From JBGANR01 sp044222225 (GTDB lineage: Bacteria > Actinomycetota > Actinomycetes > Mycobacteriales > Mycobacteriaceae), in contig JBGANR010000003.1 in NCBI GenBank assembly GCA_044222225.1, positions 124,001 through 188,000 of the forward strand: DNA of 64,000 bases, given 5' to 3'. Shown in pieces: positions 25,145-34,123 of this stretch. The notes under the pieces are model-generated. The model did not search any database. It had not been told where the DNA came from and saw only the letters and a list, made by a program, of their open reading frames with translations. The stretch's first letter is position 1. The number at the start of each line of letters is the position of its first letter. Made by a program: the position numbers and the translations under genes.

Positions 25145-26631
25145 CGCCGCCCCTGACTCCCCGCCTCTCTCCGCCGACCGCAGACCTGCTCGACACCCCG
25201 GACCTGCTGCACGAGCTGGCCCGCGGACTCGGCTCGCCGCTCAACGTCATGCTGCCTGCGCAGGTGCGCGAGAACCTGGCCGCCTTCGAGGCCGTGCTCG
25301 CCCGGCACCGGCTGCGCGGCGCCGTCTACTACGCGCACAAGGCCAACCGCTCGTCCGCGCTGGTCCGCGAGCTCGCCGCCACCCCGGCACGCATCGACGT
25401 GGCCTCACCCGCCGAGCTACAACACGCGCTCGGCGCCGGATTCGCGCCGAGTCGCGTCATGACCACCGGCCCGAAGACGCCCGAGTTCGTCTGGCTCGCG
25501 CTGCGCGCCGGGGTGACGATCAACGTCGACAGCATCGGCGAGCTCGACCTCGTCGCCCGCCTCGCCGCCGAGCACGGGCTCGGCCCCGCGGACGTCCTCG
25601 TCCGGCTGGCGGACTTCGCGGCCACCGGACCCACCGTGCTCTCCCGGCCGTCCCGGTTCGGCGTCCCGACCGAGCGGCTCGGCGACGTCTTCGCACTGCT
25701 GGACCGGCATCGCGCGACGCTGCGGCTCGCCGGCTTCGCCTATCACCTCGACACCGTCGGGATCGCCGAGAAGGCGCGGGCCTTCGACGGCTGCCTGTGC
25801 GCGACGCAGGAGGCCCACCGCCGCGGCCACTCCCCGCGGGTCGTCGACATCGGCGGCGGCTTCGGCGTCGACTACCTCGCCGACGGCGCCGAGTGGGACG
25901 CCTTCACCAGCGCGCTGGCCGAGGCCGTGCTCGGCCGCCGACCGGCCGTCACCTGGCAGGGCGCGGGCTACGGCCTGCGCAACGAGGGCGGCTGGCTACG
26001 CGGCGGCCTGAGTCTGTATCCGGCGCACCGCCCGCTGAGCGGGCCGCGCTACCTCGACGAACTGCTGTCGACGACGGCGCCCACCCTCGGCGTCCCGCTC
26101 GGCGAGGCGGTGCTCGACAGCATGCTGGAGCTGTGGATCGAGCCCGGCCGGGCGCTGCTCGACCAGTGCGGGCTCGTGCTCGCCCGGGTGCTCGAGGTGC
26201 GTCCGGCCGGCGACGGCGCCCACTTCGTCCGGCTCGACCTCAACGCGCGCGACGTGAGCCTGGAGGAGCACGGCGTCCAACTCGACCCGGTACTCGTCCC
26301 GGCCCGCGAGACCGGGCCGGACGCCGGGCCGGGTGGCGCCACGGGCGGCGCGGGCGGCCCCGGCGAGGCGTATCTCATCGGCAATCTCTGCCTGGAGGCC
26401 GACTTCATCAGCCGCAGGAGGATCTCGTTCCGGCGACTGCCGCGGCCCGGCGACCTGCTCGCCTTCCCCAACACGGCGGGGTACTTCATGGACTTCTCCG
26501 CCGATCACGCCCTGGCCCAACCGGTGGCCCGGGTCGTCGCGCTCACCCGCGACGACGCGCACTGGACCTGGCGGCTCGACGACGGCCACTGGCCCGTCGC
26601 CGCCGCCCGACACGTCGAGGAGACCTCATGA
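25141..26631 (+). CDS. type III-fold PLP-dependent decarboxylase-like enzyme (Y4yA/SbnH-like)
   Basis: A 496-residue member of the ornithine/diaminopimelate decarboxylase (alanine-racemase-fold) family. Lys67 in YYAHKANRS is the PLP lysine; VDIGGGFGVDY binds the phosphate, and the substrate cysteine lies in GNLCLEADF near residue 415, followed by NTAGYFMDF. Relatives decarboxylate amino acids or amino-acid conjugates, for example SbnH in staphyloferrin B and PvsE in vibrioferrin synthesis. GTG 25141 overlaps the importer ATPase stop by four bases. In this operon it may supply or trim a diamine unit of a metallophore; the substrate is inference. Confidence 0.85.
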   Translation: MTPPLTPRLSPPTADLLDTPDLLHELARGLGSPLNVMLPAQVRENLAAFEAVLARHRLRGAVYYAHKANRSSALVRELAATPARIDVASPAELQHALGAGFAPSRVMTTGPKTPEFVWLALRAGVTINVDSIGELDLVARLAAEHGLGPADVLVRLADFAATGPTVLSRPSRFGVPTERLGDVFALLDRHRATLRLAGFAYHLDTVGIAEKARAFDGCLCATQEAHRRGHSPRVVDIGGGFGVDYLADGAEWDAFTSALAEAVLGRRPAVTWQGAGYGLRNEGGWLRGGLSLYPAHRPLSGPRYLDELLSTTAPTLGVPLGEAVLDSMLELWIEPGRALLDQCGLVLARVLEVRPAGDGAHFVRLDLNARDVSLEEHGVQLDPVLVPARETGPDAGPGGATGGAGGPGEAYLIGNLCLEADFISRRRISFRRLPRPGDLLAFPNTAGYFMDFSADHALAQPVARVVALTRDDAHWTWRLDDGHWPVAAARHVEETS

Positions 26632-27944
26632 GATACGACAGCATCGTCGAGACGATCGGCGACACCCCGCTCGTCCGCATCGGCGGCGACGTCACCGGCC
26701 TGCGCAACGTCGACCTCTACGCGAAGCTGGAGATGCTCAACCCGTTCGGCTCCGTCAAGGACCGGGCCGCCTGGGCGATGGCCCGGCCCGGCCTCGCCGA
26801 CGCCGACCGCGTCATGATCGAGTTGTCCAGCGGCAACACCGCCAAGGCGCTCGCCGTCATCGCCGGCATGCACGGCCTCGCCTTCAAATCGGTGACCAAC
26901 CGGATGAAGGTGCCCGAGATCAAGGACCTGCTCCTGCTGCTCGGCGCCGAGATCGAGGAGCTGCCCGGGCAGGCGGAGTGCCTGGACCCCACCGACACCG
27001 ACGACCCGCTGGCCCGCATCCACCGGGAGATCTCCGGCGACGGCGAGCGCTACTTCCACACCGACCAGTACTTCAACGCCCGGAACGTCGATGCGCACGT
27101 CGACGGCACGGGGCCGGAGATCCTCGCCGATCTCGGCGGCGCGCCGGACCACTTCATCGCGTGCGTCGGCACAGCCGGTTCGTCGACGGGCGTCGCCCGC
27201 GTGCTGCGCCGGGCCGACCCGAACGTCCACGTGCTGGGGCTCGTCGCCGAGAAGACGGACTTCATCCCGGGCATCCGCAACATCGACGAGGTGCACGAGG
27301 TGGGGCTGTTCGACCCCGCGACGTACGACGCGCTGGCCGCGGTGAGCGCCGACGAGGCGATCGACGGGATGCTCACCCTCGTACGGCGCTGCGGCATGCT
27401 GGCCGGACCCACCGGCGGCGCCGCGTACGCCGGCGCCGTCCGGTACCTCGCGGAGGTCGACGCACGCCTCGACGACACCGGGGAAAGACACACCGCGGTG
27501 TTCATCGTGTGCGACCGCGTCGAGAGCTACATGTCGTACGTCCGCCGGCGCAGGCCGGAACTGCTGCGGCAGCCCGCCCGGCCGGGCAGCGTCGCCACGC
27601 TCGACGCCGCCGAGGTCGCCGCGGCCCCGCGGCTCGGCGTCGAGGAGGCCCGGCGGTGGATCGCCGCCGAATCACCGCTGGTCATCGACCTGCGCAGCGC
27701 GTTCGCCTACCGGACGCTGCACATCGAGGGCTCGATCAACATCGTCGACGAGCTGTTCGGCGAGCTGCTGCGCGGCGGGCCGCCCGTCGGCACCGGCCGC
27801 GGCGTGCTGCTCGTCTGCCCCGTCGGCGAGAAGTCCGCGCGCTACTGCGCCGCCCTCACCCGCATGGGCCATCACCACACCCGCAGCCTCGACGGCGGCG
27901 TCATCGCCTGGCGTGACGCCGGCGCGCCGCTGGTCCGCGATTGA
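26628..27944 (+). CDS. cysteine-synthase-family enzyme fused to a rhodanese domain
   Basis: A 438-residue fusion. Residues 1-~330 are a fold II PLP beta-replacement enzyme: GDTPLVRIGG, PLP lysine 44 in NPFGSVKDRA, the SSGNTAKALA loop (67-76) and the phosphate loop GTAGSSTGVAR. It is closer in feel to SbnA-type enzymes than to housekeeping CysK, which has TSGNTG. Residues ~335-438 form a rhodanese domain with the persulfide cysteine in LLVCPVGEKSARY (~396) and IDLRSAFAYRTLHIEGSIN. Start ATG 26628 overlaps the previous stop and follows GAGGAG. A rhodanese attached to a beta-replacing enzyme suggests delivery of sulfur or another nucleophile to an activated serine (inference). Confidence 0.88.
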   Translation: MRYDSIVETIGDTPLVRIGGDVTGLRNVDLYAKLEMLNPFGSVKDRAAWAMARPGLADADRVMIELSSGNTAKALAVIAGMHGLAFKSVTNRMKVPEIKDLLLLLGAEIEELPGQAECLDPTDTDDPLARIHREISGDGERYFHTDQYFNARNVDAHVDGTGPEILADLGGAPDHFIACVGTAGSSTGVARVLRRADPNVHVLGLVAEKTDFIPGIRNIDEVHEVGLFDPATYDALAAVSADEAIDGMLTLVRRCGMLAGPTGGAAYAGAVRYLAEVDARLDDTGERHTAVFIVCDRVESYMSYVRRRRPELLRQPARPGSVATLDAAEVAAAPRLGVEEARRWIAAESPLVIDLRSAFAYRTLHIEGSINIVDELFGELLRGGPPVGTGRGVLLVCPVGEKSARYCAALTRMGHHHTRSLDGGVIAWRDAGAPLVRD

Positions 27945-27958
27945 CGCACGGAGGACAC

Positions 27959-29203
27959 ATGACGACCACCATCCCCGCCCCCGCGACCGGCGCCGCCGCG
28001 TCACCCGAGGACGTCCTGGCCGGCCTGGCCGACTGGCAGCGGGAGCTGCGCGCGCAGTTCCCCATCATCACCGGGCATCCGGACGTCGCCTATCTCGACA
28101 GCTCCGCCACGGCGCAGAAGCCGCAGCCCGTGCTCGACGCGGTGCACCGCTATCTCGTCACCACCAACGCCAACGCCGGCCGCGGCACCTACCCCTGGGC
28201 GAATCGGACGACCGAGCTGATGGACGCCGGCCGGACGGCCGTCCGGCGCTTCCTCGGCGACACCGGCGACGACTCGTCGGTGACCTTCGTCGACGGCGCC
28301 TCGGCCGGGCTGCGCCGCGTCGCGCTGGACTGGCTGCTCCCGCGGCTCGACGACGGCGACGAGATCATCGCGCCGTTCGCCGACCACCAGGCCAACGCCC
28401 TGCCGTGGCTCGAGGTGCAGGCCGAGCTCGCCCGCCGGGGACGACGCGTCATCGTCCATCCCCTGCCCTACGAGCCCTCCGGCTCCGGCGATTACGACGT
28501 CCCGGCGCTCGCTCGGCTGGTCGCGCCGCGCACCCGGTTCGTCGCCGCGACGCACGTCCACCACGTCTACGGCAACGACATGAACGTCCACCGGCTCCGC
28601 GAGGTGTGCGGGCCGGACGTCCCGATCTGCCTCGATGCCGCGCAGAGCATCGGGCACCAGCCGGTGGACGTCGGCGCGCTCGACGTCGACTTCGTCGTGT
28701 TCTCCGGCCACAAGGCGATGGCCCTGCCCGGGACGGGCGCGATCTGGGCGCGCAACACCCGCGGCGAGCCCTTCCGGCCCGCGGGGTGGAGCGGCAGTCC
28801 CAACACCTCGGGCGTCGTCAGCCTGACGGCGGCCCTCGGCTGGCTGGACGCCGCCGGCCTGCCCGCCGTCCACGATTGGACGGTGGCGCTCGGCGCACTG
28901 CTCACCGACGCCCTCGCCGGGCTCGACTCCTACGAGGTGCTCGGCTGCCGGTCGAGCCTGACGCTCGATTCGACGGTGCAGCGCAGGCAGGGGATCGTCA
29001 GTTTCCGCCATCGCGGGCTGACGTCCAACGATCTCGGCTTCATCCTGTCCTGCGCGGGGTTCATGGTGCGCGCCGACGGGCACTGCCAGGCCGCCGATGG
29101 CGAGGAGGAGTCGTCGGTGCGCGTCAGCGTGCACGTCTACAACACGGTCGACGAGATGCGCCGGGTCATCGCGCTGCTGCGCGAACTGGACGGTGCGCGA
29201 TGA
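27959..29203 (+). CDS. SufS/CsdA-like cysteine desulfurase (class V aminotransferase fold)
   Basis: A 414-residue class V PLP enzyme of the SufS/Csd type: LDSSATAQKPQPVLDA near the start, YPWANRTTE, the histidine of ATHVHHVYGND, DAAQSIGHQPVDV, and PLP lysine ~250 in FSGHKAM. A cysteine in VRADGHCQA (~375) occupies the place of the SufS catalytic cysteine (GHHC). It could therefore form a persulfide for the rhodanese domain encoded just upstream. ATG 27959 lies 15 bases after the previous stop behind GGAGG; this is the one sizeable gap in the operon. No SUF cluster genes are adjacent, so iron-sulfur assembly is not the likely role. Confidence 0.85.
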   Translation: MTTTIPAPATGAAASPEDVLAGLADWQRELRAQFPIITGHPDVAYLDSSATAQKPQPVLDAVHRYLVTTNANAGRGTYPWANRTTELMDAGRTAVRRFLGDTGDDSSVTFVDGASAGLRRVALDWLLPRLDDGDEIIAPFADHQANALPWLEVQAELARRGRRVIVHPLPYEPSGSGDYDVPALARLVAPRTRFVAATHVHHVYGNDMNVHRLREVCGPDVPICLDAAQSIGHQPVDVGALDVDFVVFSGHKAMALPGTGAIWARNTRGEPFRPAGWSGSPNTSGVVSLTAALGWLDAAGLPAVHDWTVALGALLTDALAGLDSYEVLGCRSSLTLDSTVQRRQGIVSFRHRGLTSNDLGFILSCAGFMVRADGHCQAADGEEESSVRVSVHVYNTVDEMRRVIALLRELDGAR

Positions 29204-30579
29204 GCGGCCCGGTCGTGGACGGCGCGATGAGCGCGGCGGCGGTGGACGGCGCGGGCGTGCCCGGCGCGGCGTCGGGCGGCACGGTCGTGATGGTCGACCT
29301 CTATGCGCCGACGATGCGGCTCGCCCAGGGGTATCTCGACCGCGGGTTCTCGGTGGTGCAGTTGCGCAGCACGCCCGAGGTGCCGCCGGTCTACCGCGGT
29401 TTCGACCGCACGAGCCTGGCCGGGGCGATCGTCCACGACGGCGGTCTCGACGACGGCCCGGCGCTCGACCGCACGCTGGCGGCGGTCGCCGCGCTCGATC
29501 CCGTCGCCGTCACCACCGGCGGTGAGACGGGCGTCGAGCTCGCAGACCTCCTGTCGGCGCGCCTCGGGCTGCCGTCCAACGGGCCCGCGCTCAGCGCCGT
29601 CCGACGCGACAAGTTCGCCATGATCGAACGGATCCGCAGCGCCGGCCTGCACGCGGCGCGCCAACTCCTCGTGCCCGGCCCCGAGGAGCTCGCCGACTGG
29701 CATCGCGAGCTCGGCGGCCGCGTCGTGATCAAACCGACGCGCAGCGCGGGCAACGACGGCGTCTGGTTCTGCGCGACGCCGGCGGAGTCGGTGGCCGCCT
29801 ACCAGCGGATCGCGCCGGCGCGCAACATCTTCGGCGTCACCAACGAGGGCGTCGTCGCGCAGGAGTTCCTCGTCGGCGGCGAGTACGTGGTCAACACGGT
29901 GAGCTGCGCGGGCGAGCACCGGACCACCGACATGTGGAAGTACGTCAAGATCTCGGCCAACGGCGTCACCGATCGGGTGGCCGCGGCGATCTCGGTCACC
30001 GACGACGACCCGCGCGCCGCCGAGCTCATCGGCTACGCGCACGCCGTGCTCGACGCCCTCGAGATCGCCTACGGCCCGGCGCACCTGGAGATCATGATGA
30101 CGCCGGACGGCCCCGCGCTCGTCGAGATCGGGGCGCGGCTGTGCGGCGCCGACACCGCGCGCTACGCCGAGTCGGCCCGCGGCGAATCGCAGATCGACTG
30201 GACGGTGCGCGCCTTCACCGATCCGGCGGGGTTCGGTCGCGACCACCGGCGCCCGGCGACGCTGCAGGCGCACGCCGCGATGGCCTTCCTCACCTCGCCC
30301 CACGAGGGAGTGCTGCGCGGCTATCCGCGGCTCGCGCAGGTGCGCGCGCTGCCGTCGTATGTCGACCACGTGGCCATCGTGCGCCCCGGCGAACGACTGC
30401 GGCGCACCGTCTCCGACGTCACGGAGCCGATGATGATCGGCCTGGCGCACCCGGTGCGCGACGTGCTCGAACGCGATCTCGGCACGGTGATGTACCTCGA
30501 CGGCGACGGCTTCTACGACGTGGCGCCGGGCGAGGCCGACAGCGTCGATGGCGTCGAGTCCGCGGGCGGCGGCTCGTGA
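29200..30579 (+). CDS. ATP-grasp ligase 1
   Basis: A 459-residue ATP-grasp enzyme. After a ~28-residue Gly/Ala-rich lead comes a preATP-grasp domain (VVMVDLYAPTMRLAQG), then the ATP-binding VVIKPTRSAGNDGV (~residue 177) and the metal-binding VEIGARLCGADTARY (~307). The pattern resembles BtrJ/L-amino-acid ligase-type proteins that join an amino acid carboxylate to an amine. It overlaps the desulfurase gene (ATGA) and the second ligase gene (GTGA). Two successive ligases imply two amide or amide-like bonds in the product; the substrates are unknown. Confidence 0.87.
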   Translation: MSGPVVDGAMSAAAVDGAGVPGAASGGTVVMVDLYAPTMRLAQGYLDRGFSVVQLRSTPEVPPVYRGFDRTSLAGAIVHDGGLDDGPALDRTLAAVAALDPVAVTTGGETGVELADLLSARLGLPSNGPALSAVRRDKFAMIERIRSAGLHAARQLLVPGPEELADWHRELGGRVVIKPTRSAGNDGVWFCATPAESVAAYQRIAPARNIFGVTNEGVVAQEFLVGGEYVVNTVSCAGEHRTTDMWKYVKISANGVTDRVAAAISVTDDDPRAAELIGYAHAVLDALEIAYGPAHLEIMMTPDGPALVEIGARLCGADTARYAESARGESQIDWTVRAFTDPAGFGRDHRRPATLQAHAAMAFLTSPHEGVLRGYPRLAQVRALPSYVDHVAIVRPGERLRRTVSDVTEPMMIGLAHPVRDVLERDLGTVMYLDGDGFYDVAPGEADSVDGVESAGGGS

Positions 30580-31970
30580 CGGGGCACGTCGTCGTCCTGC
30601 ATCGCTGGCGCGCGCCGTACGCCGAGTACGAGCGCTACCTCGATCACCGCGGGTACCGGGTCTCCTACGTCACGACGCCGGTCGGCGCGGCCGGCGTGCC
30701 GCGCGGCGCGGCGGCCGTGACGCTGGTGGACGCCACCGACGCGATCGAGCAGGTGCGCGCCGCCGTCGCCGGGCTGGAACGCCGCTTCGGCCCGCCGCGC
30801 GCCGTCGTCGCACTCAAGGAGGACGACCTGCTGACGGCCGCCCGGATCAACGCCGAACGGGGCCTGCCCGGACGCACCCCCGCTGAGCTGGCGGTCTTCC
30901 GCGACAAGCTGGCGATGGCCCGCGCCGTGCGCGACGCCGGCCTCGACGCGCCCTACTTCGCCGAGGCGGCCACCCCCGAGCAGGTCAGCCGGTTCGGTGA
31001 TCGCCACGGCTGGCCGGTGGTGGTCAAGCCGCGGCTCGGCAGCTCCAGCGAGGGCGTCCGGGTGTTCGGCTCGGCCGCGGCCGTCGATCCCGCGTGGCGG
31101 CCCGGCCCGGACGGCGCACTCATGCAGACCTGGGTCGACGGCGAGCTGCTGCACGTCGACGGCGTCTTCGACGGCGTTCGCCTCGGCCCGTGGCGGGCGT
31201 CGCGCTACCTCGGCACGCCGCTCGACTTCCGGCGCGGCCGGTGGGCCGGTTCGGTCGAGATCGACGACGGCCCCGTCCAGGACGCCGTCGGCCGCTACAC
31301 GGCGGCGCTGCTGCCCGCGCTCACCAGCGGGCCGACGGTCTTCCATCTGGAACTGTTCATCCGGCCCGGACCCGACGGCGCGCCGCGCTGCACGTTCGTC
31401 GAGATCGGGGCGCGCGTCGGCGGCGCGGAGGTGCCGTTCCTCTGGCGCGAGGTGCACGGCTACGACCTCATGGCCGAGGCGTTCCGGTTCGCGACGGGCG
31501 GGCGGGGTGACGCCGGGCCGTTGCGATCCGAGCCGTTCCGGTTTGCGACGGGCGGCCTCGGCAACGCCGGGCCGGGCCAGGCCTCGGCGGGCGGCGGCCC
31601 GCTCGGGTCGTTCCCGGTTCGCGCCGGGATGTTGCTCGTCCCGGCGCCCACCGGACGCCCCTGCGAGGTGACGGCGGTGCGGCCCGTGCTCGGCACGGCC
31701 GCGGCCCCGCCGGAGCTCTACGCGCAGGAGGTGCTCGCCGTCGGCGACGTCATCCCCGACGCACCCGCCTACTACGAGCACGTCGGCGGCCGGTTCCGGT
31801 TCCGCGGCGCCTCGGCGAGCGCGGTGGCCGCCGCGATCCGCACGGTGGCCGGGGCCTTCGTGATCGAAGGCCGGCCGGTCAGGCCGCTCGACGCCGCGCC
31901 GACGCCCGCCGAGCCGGCCGGCACTGATCGGGTCGCGCATGCCGATCGGGCCGGACGGGCCGTCCGGTGA
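30576..31970 (+). CDS. ATP-grasp ligase 2, with an internal 18-residue duplication
   Basis: A 464-residue ATP-grasp enzyme distinct from ligase 1: preATP-grasp HVVVLHRWRAPYAEYERY, ATP loop VVVKPRLGSSSEGVRV (~148) and metal site VEIGARVGGAEVP (~274). An imperfect tandem duplication lies at 31482-31520 and 31536-31574 (54-nt period), giving FRFATGG twice with an acid/amide change; it sits in a Gly-rich insertion and should be a surface loop. GTG 30576 overlaps the previous stop, and the stop overlaps the MFS start. Likely joins a second building block of the same product as ligase 1. Confidence 0.86.
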   Translation: MTGHVVVLHRWRAPYAEYERYLDHRGYRVSYVTTPVGAAGVPRGAAAVTLVDATDAIEQVRAAVAGLERRFGPPRAVVALKEDDLLTAARINAERGLPGRTPAELAVFRDKLAMARAVRDAGLDAPYFAEAATPEQVSRFGDRHGWPVVVKPRLGSSSEGVRVFGSAAAVDPAWRPGPDGALMQTWVDGELLHVDGVFDGVRLGPWRASRYLGTPLDFRRGRWAGSVEIDDGPVQDAVGRYTAALLPALTSGPTVFHLELFIRPGPDGAPRCTFVEIGARVGGAEVPFLWREVHGYDLMAEAFRFATGGRGDAGPLRSEPFRFATGGLGNAGPGQASAGGGPLGSFPVRAGMLLVPAPTGRPCEVTAVRPVLGTAAAPPELYAQEVLAVGDVIPDAPAYYEHVGGRFRFRGASASAVAAAIRTVAGAFVIEGRPVRPLDAAPTPAEPAGTDRVAHADRAGRAVR

Positions 31971-33229
31971 GGAACTACCTGCGGCTCTGGCGCATCCCGG
32001 GCGCGCCGATGCTCCTCGTCGGCGGCGGTCTCGCGCGGCTCGGCCACGGCGTGACGATCGTCGCGTGGGTGCTGCTCGTCGACGCCACCGGCCGCGGCTA
32101 CACCGAGGCGGGCCTCGTCGCCGGCGCCATCGCGCTCGCCACCGCCGTCGCCGCGCCGATCGCCGGGCGGCTCACCGACCGTTTCGCGGCGACGCGCGTC
32201 GTCCCGGCGTACGCGGTGGCGTATGCGATCGCGCAGGTCGGGTTGCTCACGGCCGTCACGGCCCGTGCTCCACTGCCGACGCTGCTGGTCTTGTCCGCGA
32301 CGGCCGGGGCGGCATTCCCGCCGATGTCCCCGGCCATTCGGGCCGCCTGGACGCGGCTCACCGGCCCGGACGGTCCGCACGCCGACCTGCGCTCCACGGC
32401 GATGGCCGCCGAATCCGCCGTCTTCGAGACGGTCTTCGTCCTCGGGCCGCTCGTGTTGTCGCTGTTCAGCGTGATCGCCGCCGGCGTCGCGGAGTCGGCG
32501 ACGCCCGGCATCGTTCTCGCGATCGTCTTCGCCACGGTGACGACCCTCGCCGGGAGCGTCGTCGTCTGCCGCGGCCGAGCCGTCCAGATGCTTCCCGGCG
32601 CCGCGGCGGGCACCCGCACCGCCGGTCTCGGCCCGCTTCGGTTGCCCGTGTTCGTGCTGTTGCTGACGGTGACGGCCGGCGTCGCGTTCTCGTTCGGGGC
32701 GTCGCCGGTCGCGATCGCGGCGTTCGCCGGGCAGCACGACGGCGCCTCCGGCGGCGCCGTCACCGGCGTGCTCATCGCGGTGTGGAGCGTCGGCAGCGCC
32801 GCGGGCGGCCTCGCCTACGGGGCGCTGCCGGGCGCGACAGGCACGGACGTGCTGTTCCGGCGGCTTGTCGTCGTCCTTCTCGGGTTGACGGTCGGGTACG
32901 CGGCCTGGCAGATCGCGGCCGGTCCGGTGGTGCTCGGCGTCGTGCTGGTCGTCACCGGCGCCGTCATCGCCCCGGCGACGACCGTCCTGGCCGAACTCGT
33001 CGCCGAGACCGTTCCCGGCTCCATGCTCACCGAGGGCTACACGTGGTTCACCGCCGTCAACATGTCCTGCGCCGCGCTCGGTTCGGCGGTCGCCGGCCGC
33101 CTCATCGACCTGCCCGCCGGGGTGAGCGGCGCGTTCTGGGCGTGCGCCGCAGCGGCCGGTCTGGGTGCCGCGATCGCTGTCGTCCCGGCGTGGCGGGGCG
33201 GGCGCGCCGTCGTCGCGCAGGGGGTCTGA
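31967..33229 (+). CDS. MFS transporter, candidate metallophore exporter
   Basis: A 420-residue, 12-helix major facilitator protein. It shows the loop 2-3 motif GRLTDRFAATRV and helices such as TLLVLSATAGAAFPP, LPVFVLLLTVTAGVAF and GLGAAIAVVPAW. It resembles single-component exporters found in siderophore clusters (CntE, PvsC, SbnD roles). GTG 31967 overlaps ligase 2 by four bases. Placed between biosynthetic genes and opposite in direction to the ABC importer, it most likely exports the newly made compound. Confidence 0.87.
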   Translation: MRNYLRLWRIPGAPMLLVGGGLARLGHGVTIVAWVLLVDATGRGYTEAGLVAGAIALATAVAAPIAGRLTDRFAATRVVPAYAVAYAIAQVGLLTAVTARAPLPTLLVLSATAGAAFPPMSPAIRAAWTRLTGPDGPHADLRSTAMAAESAVFETVFVLGPLVLSLFSVIAAGVAESATPGIVLAIVFATVTTLAGSVVVCRGRAVQMLPGAAAGTRTAGLGPLRLPVFVLLLTVTAGVAFSFGASPVAIAAFAGQHDGASGGAVTGVLIAVWSVGSAAGGLAYGALPGATGTDVLFRRLVVVLLGLTVGYAAWQIAAGPVVLGVVLVVTGAVIAPATTVLAELVAETVPGSMLTEGYTWFTAVNMSCAALGSAVAGRLIDLPAGVSGAFWACAAAAGLGAAIAVVPAWRGGRAVVAQGV

Positions 33230-33230
33230 C

Positions 33231-34030
33231 GTGCCCCTCGACCACGCCTCGAACGGGGCCTTCAGCGGGACCGGGCGCCTTTCGAGCGGGGCGCGCCGCC
33301 TCGACCCGGTGCTCGCCCGGGCCTGGTACCTGCGGTGGGAGCGGCAGCAGGAGTTGTACGCCGGCGACCGCGAGGCCCGCTTCGGCGCCGTCCTCGACAC
33401 CGTCGAAGCGGTCTGTCCGCGTCACGCGTCGTCGTCGATCTCGGCAGCGGACCCGGTTCCCTCGCCGTCCGGGCGGCCCGGCGCTTCCCCGGCGCGCATG
33501 TCGTCGCCGTCGATCACGACCCGTTCCTGCTGGCCCTCGGCGCCGCCGTGCACGACGGCGTCAAGTTCGTGTCGGCGCACATCGGCGGGCCGGGTTGGAC
33601 ACACGTGCTCGACGTTTCGGGCGGCGTCGACGCCGTCGTCTCCAGCACGGCGCTCCACTACCCCGCGCCGACCGTGCTCGCGTCGATCTATCGCGATTGC
33701 GCTGGCCTGCTCGCCGCCGGCGGCGTCCTGGTGAACGCCGACCAGCTCCCCGCCGCCGATCCGGCGCTTCGGGTGGCCATGACGTCCCTCGACGGTCGGC
33801 GTCACATGCCGCCGCCAGCCGGAGACTGGCACGGCTGGTGGTCGGCCGCCGCAAACGAACCGGCGTTCGGCGACCTACTGGCCCTGCGCTCCGCGCAAAC
33901 GCCCGTCCACAGCGTCGACAACGACCTCAGCGCCGACGATCACCGCCGGCTGCTGGCCGCCGCCGGTTTTCGGGCGTCGGCCGTCGTGTGGCAGCGCGGC
34001 GCCAGCAGCGTCGTGGCGGCCGTCCGCTGA
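33231..34030 (+). pseudogene. class I SAM methyltransferase with an apparent -1 frameshift
   Basis: Last gene of the operon, starting GTG 33231 one base after the MFS stop. The first ~62 codons read ARAWYLRWERQQELY and FGAVLDTVEA, a typical N-terminal cap of small methyltransferases, then the frame becomes nonsense. The SAM-binding VVVDLGSGPGSLA and the rest (to 34030) are in another frame. The switch lies at about 33411-33428 and equals loss of one base (or gain of two); total length 800 is not a multiple of three. Both halves together give a ~266-residue methyltransferase of normal size. Either a recent mutation, a sequencing error, or rarely a programmed shift; no slippery heptamer is obvious. 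Confidence 0.75.
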
Positions 34031-34089
34031 TGACGCCCCGGGCCATCGGCTTCAGGCCGACCATCCTGTGCGGCCGCCGACGTCGCCGG

Positions 34090-34122
34090 TAGGGTGTTGC
34101 TCGGCGGGCACCCACCCGCCGA
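34090..34122 (+). promoter_or_regulatory. -10 box and leader hairpin of tRNA-Ser(TGA)
   Basis: TAGGGT at 34090-34095 is a plausible -10 element. A perfect 8-bp hairpin (TCGGCGGG 34101-34108 / CCCGCCGA 34115-34122) then occupies the precursor leader and ends one base before the tRNA. No good -35 is seen. Confidence 0.45.
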
Positions 34123-34123
34123 A

